This document shows, one piece after another, positions 6,663-15,239 of a DNA stretch of 64,000 bases (position 1 is the stretch's first letter; the number at the start of each line of letters is the position of its first letter). This DNA is from Bradyrhizobium nivariense (lineage in GTDB: Bacteria > Pseudomonadota > Alphaproteobacteria > Rhizobiales > Xanthobacteraceae), in the NCBI RefSeq assembly GCF_029846715.1, contig NZ_JARVWW010000003.1, forward strand, positions 310,001 to 374,000. The letters are read 5' to 3'. A program made the translations under genes and the position numbers. Under the pieces are notes generated by a model. That model searched no databases. It was not told the origin of the DNA and saw only the letters and a program-made list of their open reading frames with translations.

Positions 6663-6687
6663 AATTACGGTGACAGTCACCGTAATT
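6663..6687. repeat. perfect 25-bp palindrome
   Basis: AATTACGGTGAC, a single A, and GTCACCGTAATT form exact 12-base arms. It overlaps the start of the repeated 3' end at 6667-6726. No gene covers it. Confidence 0.75.
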
Positions 6688-6726
6688 CCGGAGAGCTGAA
6701 GATGGGTCAAGCAAAACACTTGGGAC
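6667..6726 (+). repeat. remnant of a paralogue 3' end
   Basis: In frame it reads TVTVTVIPES-stop, like TPVTVSAPES-stop at the end of the gene 2658-3326. The next 30 bases also match (GGTCAAGCAAAACACTTGGG). It is preceded by a stop at 6661, so only the tail of the paralogue is left. The rest of 6566-7046 holds no gene except the tRNA fragment. Confidence 0.5.
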
Positions 6727-6831
6727 AGGCAGAACTTCGTCGTGTTGGCTGCAACAGCGGACGCGTCGACGGCAACTGGAATGCCGCGTCACGCACGGCA
6801 ATGGAGCTCCTGAACAAAATACGCGGGAATG

Positions 6832-6901
6832 CATGTGCTCCACCGGCTGAGCTATGCGCTCCCATGTCCGCTGGGGGCTTTAAGATCGATCGCCATCGGG
6901 G
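6832..6901 (-). pseudogene. 5' fragment of a tRNA-Lys gene with upstream flank
   Basis: The minus strand reads GAGCGCATAGCTCAGCCGG and then TGGAGCACATG before it diverges. This matches the first 30 bases of the intact tRNA-Lys at 9062-9137 with three changes. The match continues about 40 bases into the 5' flank. The anticodon and 3' half are missing, so it cannot be functional. Confidence 0.7.
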
Positions 6902-7046
6902 TTAGCGTGAGGTCCGCCCACTCCTACCGACCCCGACCCTTGCGAGGTTGGCGCTGCAAAGCCTGCTTGCCAAGTATCTTCATTATGCGAGTATGCAGGC
7001 GCCAAGTTCAGTCTTAACTTTGCCCCGGCAATCGGAGGAGAGGTGC

Positions 7047-7535
7047 GTGAGCGACCTGCATCCGGCTGCGCCCCATCATCTACCGGGCTTCATCACCGCT
7101 CCAGGTGACACCGATACTATTATGGTGGTTGTTGGCGTTATTCTTGTCGGCGCCGTTCTGATGGTCGGCAACTTCTATTTGCACCTGCACACGATGCCGG
7201 AGCGGATGGCCCACAAGTCGCAGAAGTTTCAGTTTGAAATAGTGGCCGTGCTGGGACTGCTGGCGCTGTTCACGCACAACCACTTGTTCTGGGCGATCGG
7301 CCTGTTCCTTGCCATGATCGACCTGCCCGACTTCAGCACGCCGCTGCGGAAGATCGCTGGGTCAGTCGAAAAAATGGCCGGTGTTGCACCGGAGCCGGAT
7401 GCTCCCGAAGCGCCGGACCATGCTGCCCCTCGCGCGGCTAACGTGTCAGACGAGGTGAAGACCAGCGTTGCCGTGGACGAGATCAGGAGCAGGATCGAGC
7501 AAGATCTCAAGCGGGGAGCGCCGGGCGATGCTTGA
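7047..7535 (+). CDS. two-pass membrane protein paired with a membrane fusion protein
   Basis: A 162-residue protein with spans near residues 25-45 (IMVVVGVILVGAVLMVGNFY) and 63-92 (FEIVAVLGLLALFTHNHLFW and onward). Its C-terminal tail is Pro/Ala/Glu-rich and ends in a charged helix (VAVDEIRSRIEQDLKRGA). I chose GTG 7047 because GGAGGAGAGG stands directly before it; the open frame begins at 6948 without such a site. The stop overlaps the start of the HlyD-type gene by eight bases, so translation is coupled. By analogy with small partners of YiaV/YibH-type membrane fusion proteins it may help export, but the family is not recognised. Confidence 0.7.
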   Translation: MSDLHPAAPHHLPGFITAPGDTDTIMVVVGVILVGAVLMVGNFYLHLHTMPERMAHKSQKFQFEIVAVLGLLALFTHNHLFWAIGLFLAMIDLPDFSTPLRKIAGSVEKMAGVAPEPDAPEAPDHAAPRAANVSDEVKTSVAVDEIRSRIEQDLKRGAPGDA

Positions 7536-8760
7536 ACTTCTCCTCTGCGCCACCTTCACGATCCTGCCGGATTATCTCTACCGGCGCTATCGGCAGGGCA
7601 AGCGCTTCGGGCACGAAATCACGCTCTACTCGGTCTGGTTCGAATTGCGATTTGGCATCATCGCCTGCCTGATGCTGACGGTCTCGCTGATCACGATGAT
7701 CTTCTACTTTCATCCGTCCACCACATCGGCGACGTTGTTCTATCGGACCGTTCCAATAGTGTCCGAGGTCACTGGTCGGGTCGCGGAGGTTCACGTCGAT
7801 GTCAGCGCGACTGTCAAGCGAGGCGACGTGCTTTTCAGACTCGACAGCGCCAAGCAGGAAGCCTCGCTCCTGACGGCCAAGCGCAAAATCGCCGAAGTCG
7901 ATGCCGCCATGCTGGCGGCGCAAACCGATATTATGAAGGCGGCAGGTCAGCTTCAGGAAGCCAAGGGCTCGCTGCAGCAGGCAACGGACGAACTCGACAC
8001 CAAGAGCGAGTTGCAGAAGCGCAACCCCGGCATCGTTCCGCAACGCGACATCGAAAAGCTACAAGTCGCGGTCGCGGGTCGCCAAGGCGCCCTCGATGCC
8101 GCGACCGCTTCCAGAGAATCCGCGATGACGCGGCTGAACGCTTTGCTGCCGGCGGAAAAGGCAAGCGCAGAGGCGTCGCTGGCCGAAGCACAGGTCGATC
8201 TGGACAAGACCTATATTCGCGCCGGTGTCGACGGGCGGGTCGAGCAGTTCGGGCTGAGGCCGGGTGATATCGTCAATCCCATGATTCGATCGGCCGGCGT
8301 TCTGATCCCGGAAGGCGCGGGACGCCGGGCTCTCATGGCCGGGTTTGGGCAAATCGAGGCTCAGGTGATGAAGGTCGGAATGGTGGCCGAGGCCACCTGC
8401 ATTTCCAAGCCGTGGACGGTCATTCCGATGGTGGTGACCAGCGTGCAAGACTACATCGCGGCGGGCCAGTTCAGGGGTGGCGAACAACTGATCGAGGCGC
8501 AGCAGGTCGCCCGCCCAGGCACCATTCTCGTTTTCATGGAGCCGATCTACAAGGGCGGGCTGGAGGGCGTGACGCCTGGCAGTAGTTGTATCGCTAATGC
8601 CTACACAAGTAATCACGATGTGATTGAGGCGAAAGAGACGGGCGCCCTCAAGCGCTTTGCGCTGCACGCCGTCGACGCGACCGGCGTCGTGCACGCCATG
8701 CTGCTGCGCATCCAGGCGCTGGTGCTGCCGATAAAGACGTTGGTGCTGAGCGGGCATTGA
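7528..8760 (+). CDS. HlyD/EmrA-type membrane fusion protein
   Basis: A 410-residue protein. A short cytoplasmic start (MLELLLCATFTILPDYLYRR) precedes one span at about 42-61. A lipoyl-like half (VPIVSEVTGRVAEVHVDVSA, then GDVLFRLD) follows, then a long coiled coil (about 110-235, with the repeated QATDELDTKSELQKRNPGIV type pattern), the returning lipoyl half (AGVDGRVEQFGLRPGD) and a beta-barrel. Such adaptors link an inner-membrane transporter to an outer-membrane channel. No transporter or channel gene is adjacent; only small membrane proteins flank it, as in the YiaV/YibH subgroup. ATG 7528 overlaps the preceding gene. Confidence 0.8.
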   Translation: MLELLLCATFTILPDYLYRRYRQGKRFGHEITLYSVWFELRFGIIACLMLTVSLITMIFYFHPSTTSATLFYRTVPIVSEVTGRVAEVHVDVSATVKRGDVLFRLDSAKQEASLLTAKRKIAEVDAAMLAAQTDIMKAAGQLQEAKGSLQQATDELDTKSELQKRNPGIVPQRDIEKLQVAVAGRQGALDAATASRESAMTRLNALLPAEKASAEASLAEAQVDLDKTYIRAGVDGRVEQFGLRPGDIVNPMIRSAGVLIPEGAGRRALMAGFGQIEAQVMKVGMVAEATCISKPWTVIPMVVTSVQDYIAAGQFRGGEQLIEAQQVARPGTILVFMEPIYKGGLEGVTPGSSCIANAYTSNHDVIEAKETGALKRFALHAVDATGVVHAMLLRIQALVLPIKTLVLSGH

Positions 8761-8779
8761 AGCCCGTAACGACCGCGAC

Positions 8780-8950
8780 ATGATCGTGACCGCTGGGGCC
8801 TGTGGTTGTCTCGGCGTGCTCTATGGCGTCGGCACTAGTTCCGGCCCGATCAGCGCAACGATGCTCGGACTCGCTTACGGCATCATTGGAATCTTGGTCG
8901 GCATACCGGTCTCCGCGTCGATCAACATCACTCGCCGCCTTTGGCAGTAG
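8780..8950 (+). CDS. small glycine-rich membrane protein (56 aa)
   Basis: Two short hydrophobic stretches (MIVTAGACGCLGVLYGVGTS and TMLGLAYGIIGILVGIPVSA) with a glycine-zipper pattern are followed by a basic end (NITRRLWQ). It starts 19 bases after the fusion-protein gene and probably belongs to the same operon. It has no strong ribosome site. Likely an inner-membrane protein; the role is unknown. Confidence 0.5.
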   Translation: MIVTAGACGCLGVLYGVGTSSGPISATMLGLAYGIIGILVGIPVSASINITRRLWQ

Positions 8951-9061
8951 CTATGCCGAAGGGCCGGAGCGCAGAAATTGCGGACGCCGGATAGTGCTTC
9001 GGTGTGCTCACCGAAATCTTTGGTTCGAAATGTCGAAGTCGAAATTTTCGATCTTATCAGT

Positions 9062-9137
9062 GGTGAGCGCGCTGGGGCTCGAACCCAGGACCCCGTGATT
9101 AAAAGTCACGTGCTCTACCGGCTGAGCTACGCGCTCC
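9062..9137 (-). tRNA. tRNA-Lys (TTT)
   Basis: A 76-base gene on the minus strand with encoded CCA. The acceptor GAGCGCG pairs with CGCGCTC, the D-arm is TAGCTCAGCCGGTAGAGC, the anticodon loop is CTTTTAA with TTT, and the T-arm is CTGGGTTCGAGCCCCAG. All stems pair. A damaged 5' copy lies at 6832-6901. Confidence 0.95.
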
Positions 9138-9227
9138 CATGGCCGCTGATGGCTTTGAAGATATCGCCATCGTCTTCGGACATTCGAGAAGCAATGTCTT
9201 GCCGCGACGCCCAAACTAGTGTCGCGG

Positions 9228-9256
9228 GGAAAACCGGCTGTTTCCGGATCATGCTT
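9228..9256. repeat. fragment of the dispersed intergenic repeat
   Basis: GGGGAAAACCGGCTGTTTCC followed by GGATCATGCTT matches the right-hand hairpin of the repeats at 3416-3520 and 60910-61027. The gap 9138-9430 contains nothing else I can support. Confidence 0.55.
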
Positions 9257-9430
9257 TCGGCTCGCGCTGTGTAGGGGGATGGGGCGCTGAGGTCAATAGC
9301 GGGGGCGGCTGCCGAAACTCGCGGCAGGAGCGGGAATTTACTCGCGGTATCCGCAGCTTAAGCCGGGATTTTCAACCCGATTGGCGAGCTGTCGTCCACG
9401 CCGAAGAGCGAGGATGGTTTGCCGCTGCGC

Positions 9431-12100
9431 TCAGCTCGTCTCCCGCCGGACCTCGTTCGGCACCGGCAACGGCTGCGGTGTGCCGGCGGGGGTCGGCAGC
9501 GCGACTGGGCGGAGCCCGATCAGCTCGGCGGTGCGGATCGCGCTGTCGCGCCAGAACTGGAACGAGTTGATGCGGCTGAGCTCGAGGATGGCGATGGCGA
9601 CCGCGGCCAGGAACGGCAGGCTTTGGAGCACCAGCACGCCGGCGAAGATGTAGATCTCGGTGATCTGGCGATAGCTGTTGGAGGCAACCAGCACGCCGGC
9701 GCCGATCAGGAGCAGGGCGCCGATCACGGCCTCCCAGAACGCCTGGAACTCGATCGACATCCGGGACAGGCCGCCCTTGGAGGTGCGCGCGAACGCGATG
9801 TGCTCGGTGATCAGTCCTTGCGCCACCGCGCGCGACACCGTCCACTGCACGCTCATCGCCGCGATCATGGCGCCCAGCATCTGGCCCGGCTTGATCGCGA
9901 CGCGCGCACGGTACATCGACAAAAAGTGCGCGAGCGAGACGATGAAGGCGCCGATGATCGGCAGCGTCAAGATCTTGTCGGGGATGGCGATGTCGGCGAA
10001 GGCGACGATCGGCACCCAGACGAGGTTGAGCAGCGCCACGACCACGCCGAGGCTTTCGGCACCTAACCAGTTCAGCCAGCCGAGGCCATATTCGCGCTTC
10101 TGGTCGGGCGTCAGCCGGCTCCGTCCGGGCAGGAAGTTCCGCCAGTGCTTCTTGACGATCTGGAGGCCGCCATAGGCCCAGCGGTGACGCTGCTTCTTGA
10201 AGGCCTCGTAGGTATCGGGCAGCAGGCCCTGGCCGTAGCGGTGGTTGGTGTAATGGGTGGTCCAGCCGAGCTGCTGAATCGAAAGGCCGAGATCGGAGTC
10301 CTCGCAGATCGTGTCGGACGACCAGCCGCCGGCCATGTCCATCGCCGCGCGGCGGATCAGGCACATCGTGCCGTGCACGATGATGGCGTTGGTCTCGTTG
10401 CGCTGGACCATGCCGATGTCGAAGAAGCCGGCATATTCGCCGTTCATGATGTAGTGCATGATCGACAAATCGCCGTCGCGATGCTCCTGCGGCGCCTGCA
10501 CCAGACCGACGCTCGCATCGGCGAACGCCGGCACGAGGTCCTTCAGCCAGTCGGGATCGACGACGTAGTCGGCATCGAGGATGCCGATGATCTCGGCATC
10601 GACGGCGGTGCGGTCCATCGCGATGCGCAGCGCGCCGGCCTTGAAGCCCTGCACCTTCTCGGCATTGATGAACTTGAAGCGTTCACCGAGCGTGCGGCAA
10701 TGGTCCTGGATCGGCTGCCAGAAGGCAGGATCCGGCGTGTTGTTGATGATGACGACGCATTCGTAGTTCGGGTAGTTCAGCCGCGACAGCGCATCGAGCG
10801 TCTGCTTGAGCATCTCGACCGGCTCGAAATAAGCCGGGATGTGGATCGAGACTTTTGGAAAGTAATTCTCCGGAACGCTCTCGACCGGCTTGCCCTTCGT
10901 GAGCAGCCGCTGCGGCGACCGGCCGAACGCGACGGCCGCGATCTCGTCGATGCGCGCCATCGCTATGAGGACGAGGGGAACGAGCAGGATCATGCCGAGC
11001 GTGAGCGCGAAGGCCGAGCCGAAGATGAAATAGTGCCCGTTCCAGAACGCGAACACGGTGGCGGCCCAGGCGCCGACACCATTGGCGGTGGCCGACAGCA
11101 GGAACGCCTGCTTCGCCGTCGGCTGTTCCAGCCGCAGGATCGGCAGCGACAGCAGGATTCCGACCAGGAGCGCTACACCCATCAGCTTCCAATAGTCGGG
11201 ATTCTCCACCGGCCCGGTCCAGGCGAATTTCGGCTCGCGGCTGGCGTTGAGGATGCCCCAGTACGGACCGACGCCGCCCTCGAAGTATTTCCAGGGCTGA
11301 TCGATCGCCTCGACGATGTTGTATTCCATGCCGATGGCATCGGCGCGGCTGACGAAGTTGCGCAAGGTCAGGGCCTGCTGGAACGGACCCGGGTCGGCGT
11401 TGCGCAAATTGTAGCCCGCGCTCGGCCAGCCGAACTCGGCGATCACGATGCGCTTGCCGGGGAACAGGTTACGCAACAAATTGTAGCGGTCGACAGCCTG
11501 GTCGACCGCCTGGTCCGAGCGGAAGTTTTCCCAGTAAGGCAGCACGTGGGCGGCGATGAAGTCGACGTTGGAGCCGAGGTCGGGGTTGTCGCGCCAGATG
11601 TTCCAGATCTCACCGGTCGTCACGGGCACGCGGACCGCGCCCTTGACCTTCTTGATCATCTCGATGAGGTCTTCGACCTTCTGCTCGCCCCGGTAGATCA
11701 CCTCGTTGCCAACGACGACGCCGTTGACGTTGCTGTTCTTGCGGGCGAGCTCGATGGCGGCCTTGATCTCGCGCTCGTTGCGATCCGGGTCCTTGTCGAT
11801 CCAGGCGCCGACCGTGACCTTGATGCCGAATTCGGCGGCGATTGGCGGCACCAACTCGTTGCCTTCCGTCGCCGAGTAGGAGCGGATGGCACGCGAGATG
11901 GTGGAGAGCTTTTTCATCTCGGCGCGAATCTTGTCGGGATCGACATTGCTGTCGACGACATGGCCGGGTTCGAACGGAGTGTAGGAAAGGCTCGGCAACA
12001 GGCCCTTGAAGTCAGGCGCGGGTTCCTTGTCGCGCAGGACTCCCCAGAGGCCGGCGTGGAGCACGGACACGAGCAACAGAACGGCGGCGACAACGCGCAT
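9431..12100 (-). CDS. ndvB: cyclic beta-(1,3)-glucan synthase NdvB (GH17-GT2 fusion)
   Basis: An 889-residue membrane enzyme. After an N-terminal span it has a periplasmic GH17-type domain (about 30-295) with both catalytic glutamates in place: E133 in VVGNEVIYRGE and E222 in IVIAEFGWPS. Spans follow at about 305-320 and 340-380. A family-2 glycosyltransferase domain comes next (about 415-680), with GILDADYVVD, the TICEDSDLG acidic pair and the KKQRHRWAYG acceptor motif, then further C-terminal spans. In Bradyrhizobium, NdvB polymerises UDP-glucose into beta-1,3-glucan and exports it; mutants form ineffective nodules and are osmosensitive. The GH17 part probably performs transglycosylation or ring closure (inference). 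ndvD lies upstream on the same strand and ndvC is divergent. Confidence 0.88.
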   Translation of the reverse strand: MRVVAAVLLLVSVLHAGLWGVLRDKEPAPDFKGLLPSLSYTPFEPGHVVDSNVDPDKIRAEMKKLSTISRAIRSYSATEGNELVPPIAAEFGIKVTVGAWIDKDPDRNEREIKAAIELARKNSNVNGVVVGNEVIYRGEQKVEDLIEMIKKVKGAVRVPVTTGEIWNIWRDNPDLGSNVDFIAAHVLPYWENFRSDQAVDQAVDRYNLLRNLFPGKRIVIAEFGWPSAGYNLRNADPGPFQQALTLRNFVSRADAIGMEYNIVEAIDQPWKYFEGGVGPYWGILNASREPKFAWTGPVENPDYWKLMGVALLVGILLSLPILRLEQPTAKQAFLLSATANGVGAWAATVFAFWNGHYFIFGSAFALTLGMILLVPLVLIAMARIDEIAAVAFGRSPQRLLTKGKPVESVPENYFPKVSIHIPAYFEPVEMLKQTLDALSRLNYPNYECVVIINNTPDPAFWQPIQDHCRTLGERFKFINAEKVQGFKAGALRIAMDRTAVDAEIIGILDADYVVDPDWLKDLVPAFADASVGLVQAPQEHRDGDLSIMHYIMNGEYAGFFDIGMVQRNETNAIIVHGTMCLIRRAAMDMAGGWSSDTICEDSDLGLSIQQLGWTTHYTNHRYGQGLLPDTYEAFKKQRHRWAYGGLQIVKKHWRNFLPGRSRLTPDQKREYGLGWLNWLGAESLGVVVALLNLVWVPIVAFADIAIPDKILTLPIIGAFIVSLAHFLSMYRARVAIKPGQMLGAMIAAMSVQWTVSRAVAQGLITEHIAFARTSKGGLSRMSIEFQAFWEAVIGALLLIGAGVLVASNSYRQITEIYIFAGVLVLQSLPFLAAVAIAILELSRINSFQFWRDSAIRTAELIGLRPVALPTPAGTPQPLPVPNEVRRETS

Positions 12101-12308
12101 CGCGGCTAAACCAAAAGGGGCTGAGGTGGCAGGGAAGCGGATCCGACCCCGAGATCCGACCGAGTCCGCGGCAAATGGAGCATACCTCTGCCGCGCGGTT
12201 TCACAACTGTCATGGCCTCATGACGGTATGAGGGCATTTCGAAATACGCGGCAGTGCCAACCGCTTCTATCGCCAATCGTTCCTGAACGCAGGCTGAAAC
12301 AATCGCGG

Positions 12309-12899
12309 CTATTTCGGGGGCGCCGGTGACGGGCTTGCCGCCGGCGAGGGGCTCGCGGCCGGCTGCGGCTGCGCATTGCCGGCGGTCGGCGCGGCGGGCT
12401 GCGAGGGCGCGGCCGCCGCCTGCTGCGGCTGCGACGCCGGGTTGATCCAGCAGGCGTGCACACGGCTGTCCAGGGTCTCGGCGACCTTGGGATCGATCTG
12501 GCCGCCGAAGCGGGTCAGGCAGCGGAAGGCGGCCTGGATGTGGCCGCCGGGGCAACCGAAACGGTCGTAGAGGTCGAGATGGCGGAATGCGGTATCGAGG
12601 TCATCCCGCCACATCAGCCGCACCACGCGCCGGCCGAGCCAGACGCATTCGGGGTTGCCGGCCGGGCCGCTGATGACCTGGGCTGCTTCGGCGAACTCGT
12701 CGGTGCGGCGCTGGTTCTGGGCGGCATCCTTGGCGGCGTCGGCGGGCTGGGCGGCTGCCTTGCTCTGGTCCGGGGCGGGCGTGCCGCTCTGGGCGGAGGC
12801 GGCACCGATACCGATCAGGATGACAAGGGAGGAGACGGCCAAGGTGGCGGCGGACTGCCGCAGGACCGCATTTCGTAACTCGAACACCCGCTGCCGCAT
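12309..12899 (-). CDS. ndvD: periplasmic glucan-synthesis accessory protein NdvD
   Basis: A 196-residue exported protein. The signal segment (SAATLAVSSLVILIGIGAAS then AQS) is followed by an Ala/Gln linker, a conserved core with four cysteines (GNPECVWLGRR, RFGCPGGH, FRCLTRFG, VHACWINP) and a Pro/Ala/Ser-rich tail. The position between ndvB and ndvC matches the third glucan gene described in Bradyrhizobium, ndvD, so I use that name by context. ATG 12899 has GGGGAA upstream; ATG 12932 with GAGGT is an equal alternative. It is probably cotranscribed with ndvB, with a 208-base gap between. Its biochemical role is not established. Confidence 0.65.
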   Translation of the reverse strand: MRQRVFELRNAVLRQSAATLAVSSLVILIGIGAASAQSGTPAPDQSKAAAQPADAAKDAAQNQRRTDEFAEAAQVISGPAGNPECVWLGRRVVRLMWRDDLDTAFRHLDLYDRFGCPGGHIQAAFRCLTRFGGQIDPKVAETLDSRVHACWINPASQPQQAAAAPSQPAAPTAGNAQPQPAASPSPAASPSPAPPK

Positions 12900-13092
12900 A
12901 AATTCCCCAATATATCCGCTGACCGTCCGCATCAGGACCTCGCGGACGCGCCGGTGATGGCGTCCAAATGGGTCTCCAATGCGGCGGAAAAGTCCCGCAA
13001 AATCCCATGGCCTGAATTTCGAATTTTGTCCAGCAAAGTCACGATCCTAGGCCTCTGTCGAACGGCCGCAGGTAAATTCCTCAGGGGGAGGG

Positions 13093-14790
13093 ATGGATCC
13101 ATACCGGAGTCCCCCCCCTTGGCAGATGGCGTGCGAGCAGGTAATCGACGGCCCTTCGCGGAGGACGGAACCGATTTCTCTTCGTACGCCACTGGCGCTT
13201 CTGCTCGTTTCACTGGGTGCGATCGCTGCCGTGTGGTGGTGGCTTGCCACGCCGATCACGCTCGCGCGCGCCCCGATCGACCCCGCCGACAAGGTCCAGT
13301 GCGTCTCCTACGCGCCGTTCCGCGGCGAGCAGTCGCCGCTGGACGCATGGACCCATATCGAGGCCGACCAGATCGAGCAGGACCTGCGCCAGCTCAAGGA
13401 GATCACCGACTGCGTCCGCACCTACTCGATGGAGAACGGCCTCGACCAGGTGCCGGCGATCGCCGCTCGGATCGGCGGGCTGAAGGTGCTCCAGGGCATC
13501 TGGCTCTCCAGCAACCGCACCAAGAATTTTGAGCAGGCCGCGCTCGCGATCCGCCTGACGAAGGATTTCCCCGGCATCATCACCAGCCTCGTCGTCGGCA
13601 ACGAGGTGCTGCTGCGCGGCGAGATGACGACGGCGGACCTCGTCTCCATCATCCGCTCGGTGAAGGCGCAGGTCAGCGTGCCCGTGACTTATGCCGATGT
13701 CTGGGAGTTCTGGCTGAGGAATCGCGAGGTCTATGAGGCCGTCGACTTCGTCACGATCCACATCCTGCCCTATTGGGAAGACAATCCGGTGCGCGCGAAA
13801 TTCGCGGCCGCCCATGTCGAATCGATCCGCGAGCGGATGGCGGTGGCGTTCCCCGGCAAGGAAATCCTGATCGGCGAAACCGGCTGGCCGAGCGAAGGGC
13901 GCATGCGCGATGGCGCGCTGCCGTCGCGCACCAATCAGGCGCGGGTCGTCTCCGAAATCCTGGGCCTGGCGAAAGCGCAGAAATTCCGCGTCAATCTGAT
14001 CGAGTCCTACGACCAGCCGTGGAAGCGCAGGCTGGAAGGCACCGTCGGCGGCTATTGGGGCCTGTATGACTCGGTGCGCCGCAGCCTGAAATATCCGCCG
14101 GGCGAGCCGATCAGCAATTTCCCGTGCTGGAAATGGTACATGGGCGCCGGCATGGGCCTCTGCGTGCTGGTGTTCGCGGTCGCCGGCCTGACGTTGCGGC
14201 GCAGGCCCTGGACGCCGCGCTTCTCGGCCTGGCTCGGTGTGGCGATCTCGGCGACCTCGGCGGGGACCTTGCTCGGGATCGGTGCCGACAAGGTGTACTA
14301 CGAGAGCTACGGAATCGGCGGTTGGCTGCTGTGGGGCACGCTGCTCGCGGCCGGCATCCTGTCGCCGATCTTCTGCGCGCAGGCGATGGTGATCGGCCGC
14401 AGCCTTCCGACCTTCCTCGATCTGCTGGGTCCGCGCGAGGGCCGGAAATGGTCGAAGCTCACCGCCGTGCTCGGCCTGACGCTGGCGGCGTCCGCGGTGA
14501 TCGCGGCGCAGACCGCGCTCGCTTTCGTGTTCGACCCGCGCTACCGCGACTTCCCCTACGCCGCGCTGACGATGGCGGTGGTGCCGTTCGCGCTGTTGAT
14601 GGCGAACCGGCCGCAGATCGGCCAGCGTCCGATCGCGGAGTCGGTATTCGCCGGCGTGCTGACGCTGTCGGCCGCGTACGTGCTCGTCAACGAGGGCCGC
14701 GACAATTGGCAGTCGCTGTGGACCTGCGCGATCTATCTGCTGTTCGCGCTCACGCTGTGGCGGGCGCGGGCCGAGCAAATCCAAGAATGA
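13093..14790 (+). CDS. ndvC: beta-(1,6)-glucan branching transglycosylase NdvC
   Basis: A 565-residue protein. A cytoplasmic tail and one span (about 32-51) precede a GH17 domain (about 68-345) with E171 in VVGNEVLLRGE and E262 in ILIGETGWPSEG. Six or more spans complete the protein (WYMGAGMGLCVLVFAVAGLT and onward). The GH17 domain resembles that of NdvB but there is no glycosyltransferase domain. In Bradyrhizobium, NdvC is needed for the beta-1,6 linkages of the cyclic glucan; its absence yields a beta-1,3-only product and poor symbiosis. ATG 13093 directly follows GGGGGAGGG. The gene is divergent from ndvD-ndvB and its 3' end overlaps the convergent gene at 14750 by 41 bases. Confidence 0.85.
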   Translation: MDPYRSPPPWQMACEQVIDGPSRRTEPISLRTPLALLLVSLGAIAAVWWWLATPITLARAPIDPADKVQCVSYAPFRGEQSPLDAWTHIEADQIEQDLRQLKEITDCVRTYSMENGLDQVPAIAARIGGLKVLQGIWLSSNRTKNFEQAALAIRLTKDFPGIITSLVVGNEVLLRGEMTTADLVSIIRSVKAQVSVPVTYADVWEFWLRNREVYEAVDFVTIHILPYWEDNPVRAKFAAAHVESIRERMAVAFPGKEILIGETGWPSEGRMRDGALPSRTNQARVVSEILGLAKAQKFRVNLIESYDQPWKRRLEGTVGGYWGLYDSVRRSLKYPPGEPISNFPCWKWYMGAGMGLCVLVFAVAGLTLRRRPWTPRFSAWLGVAISATSAGTLLGIGADKVYYESYGIGGWLLWGTLLAAGILSPIFCAQAMVIGRSLPTFLDLLGPREGRKWSKLTAVLGLTLAASAVIAAQTALAFVFDPRYRDFPYAALTMAVVPFALLMANRPQIGQRPIAESVFAGVLTLSAAYVLVNEGRDNWQSLWTCAIYLLFALTLWRARAEQIQE

Positions 14791-15130
14791 ACAGGCCGAT
14801 CGCCAGGCCCGACAGCACGACATTGTAGAGCACGATGCCGAGGCCGGCGACGATGATGCCGACGGTCAGGAGCACGATCGACGGCCGCATCAGGTTCAGC
14901 GTCGCCACCACCAGCGCGACGATGCCGAACACCGAATTCTTGAACAGCACGGTCGAGACCGAGCGCGCCTTGCAGATCAGGGTCTGGAGCCCGGCGTCGC
15001 AGGCGAGCCCGACCTGCGAGTTTTCGATTCCGAGGTAGCGCAGATAGAGCGCATAGCCGACGCTGGCGAAGCCGACGACGATCAGGAACTGCACCTGGTA
15101 GGGCGAGAGGCGGAAGGGCTTTTTTGTCAT
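14750..15130 (-). CDS. four-pass membrane protein of unknown function
   Basis: A 126-residue protein with spans near 11-30, 62-80, 84-101 and 103-118. A loop carries two cysteines (GLACDAGLQTLICKARS). It begins MTKKPFRLSPYQVQFLIVVG. The gene converges on ndvC and the coding regions overlap by 41 bases, so the ends are locked together evolutionarily. The paired cysteines between span one and two could face the periplasm. No family is recognised with confidence. Confidence 0.65.
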   Translation of the reverse strand: MTKKPFRLSPYQVQFLIVVGFASVGYALYLRYLGIENSQVGLACDAGLQTLICKARSVSTVLFKNSVFGIVALVVATLNLMRPSIVLLTVGIIVAGLGIVLYNVVLSGLAIGLFILGFARPAPATA

Positions 15131-15239
15131 GGGCGCAATATGGTCGGGATGGAGGGAGCGGGCAACAGGGGAGGTGTAAGTTTCTCGCGACTGCGTGAGA
15201 ACCTTCAGCCACTACGCGCATGAACTGCCGCGAGGTAAG

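Noticed and set aside
10145..12109. 654-codon open frame on the + strand
   Set aside because: It is antisense to ndvB, which has intact catalytic motifs; the antisense protein is Arg/Asp/Gly-rich with no recognisable fold. High GC creates long open antisense frames here.
13210..14823. 537-codon open frame antisense to ndvC
   Set aside because: Composition is of the GC-shadow type and ndvC has clear GH17 residues in the other direction.
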